Shown here in pieces: positions 1 to 4,739 of a DNA stretch of 8,138 bases (positions are counted from its first letter, which is position 1; each line of letters begins with the position of its first letter). The notes beneath the pieces were generated by a model. The model was not told where the DNA came from, made no database searches, and saw only the letters and a program-made list of their open reading frames with translations. Location of the stretch: assembly GCA_030151925.1 (NCBI GenBank), contig JASLCY010000560.1, positions 1 to 8,138 of the forward strand, in the 5' to 3' direction. This stretch comes from Oligoflexus sp. Its GTDB lineage: Bacteria > Bdellovibrionota_B > Oligoflexia > Oligoflexales > Oligoflexaceae. A program made the position numbers and the translations under genes.

Positions 1-1
1 G

Positions 2-580
2 TTCAGCCAAGTCTTTCGTCGTTACGAGGCTTTGCTCGAAGCCTTCGCGAACATGGAGCGCGACGAACGCATCATGAACTACAAGTTCCTCGTGGCCTTG
101 ATGCTCACAAGCCATGCGAAAAAGATGCAGAACCTCGACGAGCGCAAGGCCCTCTTCGACCTTAAGAACCAGCTTTTTCTCAGCATCGCGAATACCAAAA
201 CGAATCGCCGCAAGTTGGCGTTCAAATATCTCGTATCCAAGAATTTCCGCGTAATCGAGTTCTGCGCCAACTGTAAGCGCAAGAACACGGCCGAGGGCCT
301 CGATCGCCATAAGTGGAAGTTCTGCAAGGATTGTACGGTCGACCGGAAGTTCTACAACGTCCTCTCGATGACTCACCAATTCGACAAGGGCAATGTGGTA
401 CTCTTCCTTTCCAACGATCTGATCCCTCAGGTCGAAGGTTTGACCGTGACCCCGAAAGGCGAACTCGACAATGCGACCGAAGAAGGTCGTTACGACAAGT
501 TCCATTATAATGTCAAAAATCTAGACATCTTCACTTTGGACTCCATCAAAAAAGTCCACGCCAAGCTCCTGACGCAGTAA
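2..580 (+). CDS. Unrecognised protein with a four-cysteine zinc-ribbon-like segment (3' part of gene)
   Basis: The reading frame is open from the left window edge (position 2) to a TAA at 578-580, giving 192 visible residues. It most likely starts outside the window; a TTG at 32 and an ATG at 53 are in frame, but neither has a clear ribosome binding site. The first third is charged and looks helical. Two Cys-x-x-Cys pairs follow, with cysteine codons at 263, 272, 323 and 332, giving CANC then CKDC 16 residues after it. This spacing fits a zinc ribbon or treble-clef knuckle, and basic residues (KRK, RHKWK) surround it. The C-terminal part looks like mixed strand and helix, with no transmembrane segment. 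I do not recognise the family. A metal-bound structural or nucleic-acid-contacting role is possible but is only inference. Transcription ends at the hairpin starting 7 bases after the stop. Confidence 0.75.
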   Translation, partial: FSQVFRRYEALLEAFANMERDERIMNYKFLVALMLTSHAKKMQNLDERKALFDLKNQLFLSIANTKTNRRKLAFKYLVSKNFRVIEFCANCKRKNTAEGLDRHKWKFCKDCTVDRKFYNVLSMTHQFDKGNVVLFLSNDLIPQVEGLTVTPKGELDNATEEGRYDKFHYNVKNLDIFTLDSIKKVHAKLLTQ

Positions 581-586
581 ACACAT

Positions 587-618
587 AAAAAAAGGCCCCG
601 CAATCGAGGCCTTTTTTT
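587..618. terminator. Bidirectional intrinsic terminator
   Basis: Seven A, then GGCC (594-597), pair perfectly with GGCC (608-611) and the following T run, an 11-bp stem of A/T plus GC core. After one C/A mismatch, two more C-G pairs close a CAAT loop (601-604). Read on either strand, a GC-rich hairpin is followed by at least seven T, so it should end both the plus-strand gene stopping at 580 and the minus-strand gene stopping at 618. The minus-strand gene's TAA (618-620) lies inside the tract. Confidence 0.92.
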
Positions 619-1109
619 TATGCCCGCTCTGGGCCGCTCGCCTTCCTTCTCAGTCTGCTTTCATTTTCTTGCCGAACTTCGACAAGATCGTTTTGAAGGA
701 AGCAGGACCCAGGCGATAGCGCTGAGAACAGAACCACATCAAAAGGACGCAATCCGCTGTTCCGCATCTCCTTGTTTTCCGGAGTGTCCCAACCTTCATG
801 GAGCGGATACTTCTTGAACTGCTCCTTCGTCAAAGGGCCGAACGTGATGTTGAAATACGCCTTCTCGGGATCGTCTTCATCGAAGAACTCGTCTTCCCGC
901 TCCTCGCGCGAGTACTTCGGCTTGTATTTCGTTAGGGTCTGCGGGATGTCAGGGACCAGGCTGAGCTTATAATCGACCGCCTCTCCCGGCGTCTTCGATT
1001 TGGGGATCGTCGTGAATTCCTTCGTTTCACTCGCGTTGGAACCGTGACGACAGCCGGAACTCGTTAAGGCGAAGAACGCGGCGATCACCACAGAGCATGT
1101 AGCCTTCAT
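618..1109 (-). CDS. Small acidic secreted protein, possible lipoprotein, unknown function
   Basis: This encodes 163 residues. The start is the ATG at 1109-1107, preceded by a consensus AGGAGG (1122-1117) seven bases upstream, so the start is well supported. The N-terminus is a signal peptide: a Lys, a hydrophobic stretch (residues 5-16), then LTSSGC with Cys20. The cysteine could be lipidated, but Ser at -3 makes a poor lipobox, so cleavage by the ordinary signal peptidase is an alternative. The mature part is strongly charged, with an acidic run around residues 68-82 (EEREDEFFDEDD), then a tract rich in Lys, Pro and aromatics (GPLTKEQFKKYPLHEGWDTPENKEM). Its last residues run up to the shared terminator. 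No family or catalytic motif is recognisable. It is expected to act in the envelope or periplasm. A promoter candidate with a TTGACG -35 lies about 50 bp upstream. Confidence 0.75.
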   Translation of the reverse strand: MKATCSVVIAAFFALTSSGCRHGSNASETKEFTTIPKSKTPGEAVDYKLSLVPDIPQTLTKYKPKYSREEREDEFFDEDDPEKAYFNITFGPLTKEQFKKYPLHEGWDTPENKEMRNSGLRPFDVVLFSALSPGSCFLQNDLVEVRQENESRLRRKASGPERA

Positions 1110-1116
1110 GCGGGAG

Positions 1117-1122
1117 CCTCCT
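1117..1122 (-). promoter_or_regulatory. Ribosome binding site of the 618-1109 gene
   Basis: On the minus strand this reads AGGAGG, a full anti-16S match, seven bases before the ATG at 1109. It fixes the start of the small acidic protein. Confidence 0.85.
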
Positions 1123-1157
1123 GAGAGGGGAGTTGCTGATTTCTGAGTGATTGGGAG

Positions 1158-1186
1158 ATATTGCGATCTATGCCCGCTCCCGTCAA
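1158..1186 (-). promoter_or_regulatory. Candidate sigma70-type promoter for the 618-1109 gene
   Basis: On the minus strand TTGACG (1186-1181, five of six matches to the -35 consensus) is followed after 17 bp by CAATAT (1163-1158), a weak -10 with three of six matches. Transcription would begin near 1151, leaving a leader of about 40 nt that includes the AGGAGG. The -35 and spacing are good; the -10 is the weak point. Confidence 0.4.
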
Positions 1187-1237
1187 TCCCTATCCAAAAT
1201 CCCCAAGGAAGCTCGTCTTCCCGAGCGTAATAAAACC

Positions 1238-1254
1238 TATATCTTCATGATATA
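1238..1254. repeat. Short inverted repeat next to the candidate promoter
   Basis: TATATC (1238-1243) and GATATA (1249-1254) form a 6-bp inverted repeat with a TTCAT spacer. It abuts the candidate -35 at 1255. It could be a regulator half-site pair, but AT-rich palindromes of this size arise easily by chance. Confidence 0.25.
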
Positions 1255-1282
1255 TTTACAAAATGCAGGGGCATTTTACTTT
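1255..1282 (+). promoter_or_regulatory. Candidate promoter for the haem lipoprotein gene
   Basis: TTTACA (1255-1260, five of six -35 matches) is followed after 16 bp by TACTTT (1277-1282), which keeps the first T, the A and the last T of a -10 box. It would give a leader of about 45 nt before the ATG at 1334. It sits in the most AT-rich part of the intergenic region. Only moderately convincing. Confidence 0.3.
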
Positions 1283-1333
1283 CGTTCACCAAAGTCCGAA
1301 AAAGTCTTTGCACCAACGCACGAGGAGCTTTTG

Positions 1334-2746
1334 ATGACGATGCAGAACGCTAGGCTTGCCCTGACTCTCGGTTTCATCCTTGCCGGTTGCGGCAACAGCC
1401 CGACGAGGCCCAGCTTAGCGGCTAAAGCAGCAAACTCGAAAGACGGCGCAGCTGAGCAGATCTATAAGAACCAGAACGCGAGCGGCGACGCGACGGCGGC
1501 CGGCGCCAGTGAAAACAGCGACGGCTCCTCGTCGAACGGCGGCACGAATAACGGCTCGTCGACCTCGAGCAGCGGAACCGACGTTTCATCGATGAACGCC
1601 GGCACGACCTCAGGCGCATCGAATACCAACAGCCAGACGATGACGAATACGATCGATGCGACGGCCGGCATCGACTGCAAGACCTTCAAATGGGAAACGA
1701 TCAAAAAACCGGAAGAGGTCGCTTGTTTCGCCTCCAAGGAGCAGGCGTTCGCGGCGATTCCCGACGCCGTAAAACCCTTCTGGACCCTGATGCGCGACTC
1801 GCGCAGCGCTCAGAAATCGACGCTCGAGAATCCGCGCCTCATCATGTTCGCGCCCGACGGCTCGTTCCTCGTCGGTACCGCGACCGATCCGAACGCCCGT
1901 AAGGATATGGAAGTGGCCGTCTTCGACTATGAGAAAAAAGAATGGCAGTTCGCCGGCATCAACTTCACCACGACGCCGCCGACCGTGGAAAAAGATCTCT
2001 GCAAGACCTGTCACGCGCAGAGCAATACGCACCCGATCTGGCAGCCGTACGGCCAGTGGACGGGCGCTTTTGCCCAGAACAACACTTTGAAGGACGATGA
2101 AGCGGCGATGCTGCAAAAGATCGCGAACGGCAGCAAGGACGTTCCCGAGATCCTGAAGAACATGAAGATGAACGCCGCGAATCAGTACGGGTCGGGCAAG
2201 CGCCTCGCTCCCGCGGTAAGCAAATACGCGGGCGAGAACAGCCAGGTCCTGAATTACGTTATCATGCAGAAATCAGCGCAGATGGCGGTCGGCCGCATCC
2301 TCGCGGACGGCAAGGCGACAGCGGCCGACATGGTGAAGATGAGCGCCGACATCACCTGCAACGGCAACCAGGATACCATTCGTTCCTTAGGTTATAAGAT
2401 CGAGGAGCTGATGACCGCGGCCCTCGAGGGCACCGACCGCGCGAGCGATAACTTCAACGGGAAATTCTCCTCGCGCTACTATCTCGCGGCGGAGCTCCTT
2501 TATCGGGCGATGCAGAAGGATGCGAGCCTGAAGGCCAAGCTGCCCGACGCGACGAAGCAATTCGCCGACGACCGCTATAAATACTTCCTCACGCAGGGCC
2601 TGCCGGAATACAACGCGTTTGCCGCGTCTTCGAAATACGGCCTGCGCTCTCTGATGAGCGAGTTCTTCGCGCCGAACGCCGGCAGCGGCCTCGGCCCGAC
2701 GCTCGGCGGCAGCGCGCACTGCAACGCGGCCAAGTCCATTCAATGA
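1334..2746 (+). CDS. Lipoprotein with Ser/Gly/Asn-rich tether and single c-type haem motif
   Basis: This encodes 470 residues starting at ATG 1334, with GAGGAG (1322-1327) six bases upstream. The frame is open back to 1151, but that extension has no ribosome site and would bury the signal peptide. Residues 1-18 are a signal sequence ending in a perfect lipobox, LAGC, with Cys19 as the acylated residue. Residues about 50-110 are a low-complexity Ser/Gly/Asn/Thr/Ala linker, apparently a flexible tether from the membrane. The folded part contains one CxxCH (Cys223, Cys226, His227), the covalent attachment site of c-type haem, followed by THPIWQPYGQWTGAF, rich in aromatic residues. The other mature cysteines (115, 131, 342, 463) might form disulphides. 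A second CxxCH is absent. The protein should be exported through Sec, lipidated, and given haem in the periplasm, suggesting an electron-transfer or redox-sensing role; the partner is unknown. It is convergent with dnaJ, 6 bp apart. Confidence 0.85.
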   Translation: MTMQNARLALTLGFILAGCGNSPTRPSLAAKAANSKDGAAEQIYKNQNASGDATAAGASENSDGSSSNGGTNNGSSTSSSGTDVSSMNAGTTSGASNTNSQTMTNTIDATAGIDCKTFKWETIKKPEEVACFASKEQAFAAIPDAVKPFWTLMRDSRSAQKSTLENPRLIMFAPDGSFLVGTATDPNARKDMEVAVFDYEKKEWQFAGINFTTTPPTVEKDLCKTCHAQSNTHPIWQPYGQWTGAFAQNNTLKDDEAAMLQKIANGSKDVPEILKNMKMNAANQYGSGKRLAPAVSKYAGENSQVLNYVIMQKSAQMAVGRILADGKATAADMVKMSADITCNGNQDTIRSLGYKIEELMTAALEGTDRASDNFNGKFSSRYYLAAELLYRAMQKDASLKAKLPDATKQFADDRYKYFLTQGLPEYNAFAASSKYGLRSLMSEFFAPNAGSGLGPTLGGSAHCNAAKSIQ

Positions 2747-2752
2747 ATCGCT

Positions 2753-3862
2753 TCAGTCCTTGAAGATCTTGCTGAAGAATCCGTTGCTGCCGTTGCCGAC
2801 CTTCTCGCCGGAAATCTCGGCGAACTGCGCGAGGAGCTCTTTCTGCTCCTTGCTGAGTTTCGTCGGCGTCTCGACCTTGAGTTCCACCCACAGATCGCCG
2901 CGGCCTATGCCGCGCAGCTTCGGAATGCCCTCGCCGGCGACCGACAGGCGGTGGCCGTATTGGACGCCCGCGGGGACGTCGACGTCCACCGTGTTGTTGC
3001 CGAGCGTAGGGACCGTGAGTTTCGTGCCGAGCGCCGCTTGGACGAACGAGATGCTCGCGTAATGGACGATATCCGCGCCGTCGCGTTCGAAATGGGGGCT
3101 GTCCTTCACCTGCAGGAACACATAGAGGTCCCCGTTCGGGCCGCCGCCGATTCCGCCCTGGCCTTCTTCGTTCACGCGGAGGCGGACGCCTTGATCCACT
3201 CCCGGCGGGATCTTCACGCTGACCTTCTTCATATCCCTTACGCGGCCTTTGCCTTTGCAGGGCTTGCAAGGCTGCGTGACGACTTCGCCTTCGCCGTGGC
3301 AGGTCGGGCAAGCCGATGCCACCGAGAAGAAGCCTTGCGAACGCGCGACCTGGCCGCGACCGCCGCAGGTCGAACAGGTTTTCTTCCCGCCCGGCTCGGC
3401 CCGCTCGCCCTTGCAATGCGAGCAGGCGATATCGCGTTCGTATTCGATCTCCTTCTCGACGCCGAAAGCGGCCTCCTCGAACTCGAGCACCAGATCGTAG
3501 CGGAGGTCCTGCCCCTTGCGCGCGCGGCGTTTGCCGCCCGGCGCGGCGCCGCCCGCGAAGCCGAAGAAATCCTCGAAGATGGAGCCGAACGACGAGAACA
3601 CGTCGTTCACATCGTTGAAGCCGGAGAAGCCCTGGCCGGAAATGCCCGCGTGACCGTAAGCATCGTACAGGCGGCGCTTGTCGTTGTCCGACAGGATCTC
3701 GTAGGCTTCCGCGCATTCCTTGAAGCGGTCTTCCGCCTCTTTATTTCCCGGGTTCCTATCGGGGTGGTACTTCATCGCCATCGAGCGGTAAGCGCGCTTG
3801 ATGTCTTGTTCCGAAGCGCCGCGCGTGATGGATAGGATTTCGTAGTAATCGCGTTTTTCCAT
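2753..3862 (-). CDS. dnaJ: Chaperone protein DnaJ (type I Hsp40)
   Basis: At 369 residues this is a full-length type I J-protein, the co-chaperone that delivers unfolded clients to DnaK and stimulates its ATPase. The J domain (residues about 5-70) has the essential HPD at 33-35. A Gly/Phe-rich segment follows (about 71-110). The zinc region has all four Cys pairs: 147/150, 163/166, 185/188 and 199/202. The first repeat reads CSHCKGER, so it lacks the second Gly of the usual CxxCxGxG. The C-terminal client-binding domains are complete ([34 protein letters not shown]). The ATG at 3862 gives the usual MxxRDYYE start. The ribosome site is weak: AAGGA (3881-3877) lies 14 bases away. It is the last gene of the uvrA-panB-dnaJ run, 41 bp after panB. 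dnaK and grpE are not in the window, so chaperone partners are encoded elsewhere. Confidence 0.97.
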   Translation of the reverse strand: MEKRDYYEILSITRGASEQDIKRAYRSMAMKYHPDRNPGNKEAEDRFKECAEAYEILSDNDKRRLYDAYGHAGISGQGFSGFNDVNDVFSSFGSIFEDFFGFAGGAAPGGKRRARKGQDLRYDLVLEFEEAAFGVEKEIEYERDIACSHCKGERAEPGGKKTCSTCGGRGQVARSQGFFSVASACPTCHGEGEVVTQPCKPCKGKGRVRDMKKVSVKIPPGVDQGVRLRVNEEGQGGIGGGPNGDLYVFLQVKDSPHFERDGADIVHYASISFVQAALGTKLTVPTLGNNTVDVDVPAGVQYGHRLSVAGEGIPKLRGIGRGDLWVELKVETPTKLSKEQKELLAQFAEISGEKVGNGSNGFFSKIFKD

Positions 3863-3903
3863 AGATCGGTTTTCCGTCCTTCAAACAGAGGGATATACAG
3901 AAA

Positions 3904-4722
3904 TTATTGAAAGGTATGCTCGGGCGCGGGGAATGATCCGTCTTTCACTTCTTGATCATAACGCGCCACGGCGCTCGTGATGGTTTCGCCCAGATTCGCG
4001 TATTTCTTTAGGAATTTGGGACTGAATTCACTCGGAAAACCCAGCATATCATGGATGACCAGGACCTGTCCGTCACAATCAGGCCCCGCCCCTATCCCTA
4101 TCGTGGGAACGCTCACGGCCGCCGTTACGTCTTTCGCCAGGCCCTGCGGCACGAGCTCCAGGACGATCGAGCACACGCCCGCTTCCGCGAGGAGCTTGGC
4201 ATCGTTGAGAAGGCGCGTGCCTTCCTCGCCGCGGCCTTGGACCCGATATCCGCCCAGGGTATTGATGCTTTGGGGAGTGAGGCCGAGATGTCCGACGACC
4301 GGGATGCCGGCCTGAACCATGGCTTTGACTTGAGGGATAATGGCCGCGCCGCCTTCAACTTTGACAGCCTGAGCGCCGCCTTCCTGAATGAGGCGTCCGG
4401 CATTGGCCAGCGCCTGCTCGACCGAAAGATTATATGACAGGAATGGCATATCAGCGACGAGAAACGCCCGTTTCACAGTACGGGATACCGCCCTCGTATG
4501 GTGAACCATCATATCCATCGTTACCGGGATCGTATCTTTGAAGCCGAGAACGACGTTTCCCATGCTATCGCCGACCAGGACCATGTCGATTCCGGTCTTG
4601 TCGATGATGCTGCCGAAAGCGGCGTCATAGCAGGTGATCATCGAGATCTTCTGTTGGTCGGCTTTCCGTTTGAGCAAGTTCTTCACTGTGATTTGCGCTG
4701 TCTGACCGTCGTGCTTGCTCAT
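3904..4722 (-). CDS. panB: 3-methyl-2-oxobutanoate hydroxymethyltransferase (ketopantoate hydroxymethyltransferase)
   Basis: PanB transfers a hydroxymethyl group from 5,10-methylenetetrahydrofolate to 2-oxoisovalerate, making ketopantoate, the first committed step to pantothenate and coenzyme A. It is a cytoplasmic (beta/alpha)8 enzyme. From ATG 4722 it has 272 residues, near the usual family length. Visible family motifs are ITCYDAAF (29-36), VLVGDSMG (48-55) with the metal-site Asp51, VADMPF (89-94) with Asp91, VKVEGG (120-125) with Lys121 and Glu123, GHLGLTPQS (144-152), the LEL segment with likely catalytic Glu189, and GIGAGPDCDGQVLV (209-222). I chose ATG 4722 because GAAGG (4735-4731) lies eight bases upstream. 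The frame also offers GTG 4743, which overlaps the uvrA stop as GTGA but has no ribosome site. With the ATG, the gap to uvrA is 17 bp. panC and panD are not seen here. Confidence 0.95.
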   Translation of the reverse strand: MSKHDGQTAQITVKNLLKRKADQQKISMITCYDAAFGSIIDKTGIDMVLVGDSMGNVVLGFKDTIPVTMDMMVHHTRAVSRTVKRAFLVADMPFLSYNLSVEQALANAGRLIQEGGAQAVKVEGGAAIIPQVKAMVQAGIPVVGHLGLTPQSINTLGGYRVQGRGEEGTRLLNDAKLLAEAGVCSIVLELVPQGLAKDVTAAVSVPTIGIGAGPDCDGQVLVIHDMLGFPSEFSPKFLKKYANLGETITSAVARYDQEVKDGSFPAPEHTFQ

Positions 4723-4739
4723 ACGAAAAACCTTCGACT

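Noticed and set aside
1151..1333. 61-codon N-terminal extension of the haem lipoprotein from TTG 1151
   Set aside because: It crosses the intergenic promoter region, has no ribosome site, and would bury the signal peptide and lipobox.
1610..2116. 168-codon minus-strand frame inside the haem lipoprotein gene
   Set aside because: Shadow of the plus-strand gene; Arg/Gly/Val-rich with no motif or ribosome site.
2589..3716. 375-codon minus-strand frame overlapping dnaJ in another phase
   Set aside because: Extremely Arg/Gly/Pro-rich, with no motif, and embedded in an unmistakable DnaJ frame.
2951..3835. 294-codon plus-strand frame opposite dnaJ
   Set aside because: Antisense shadow; its Ala/Arg/Val-rich composition is an artefact of reversing dnaJ codons.
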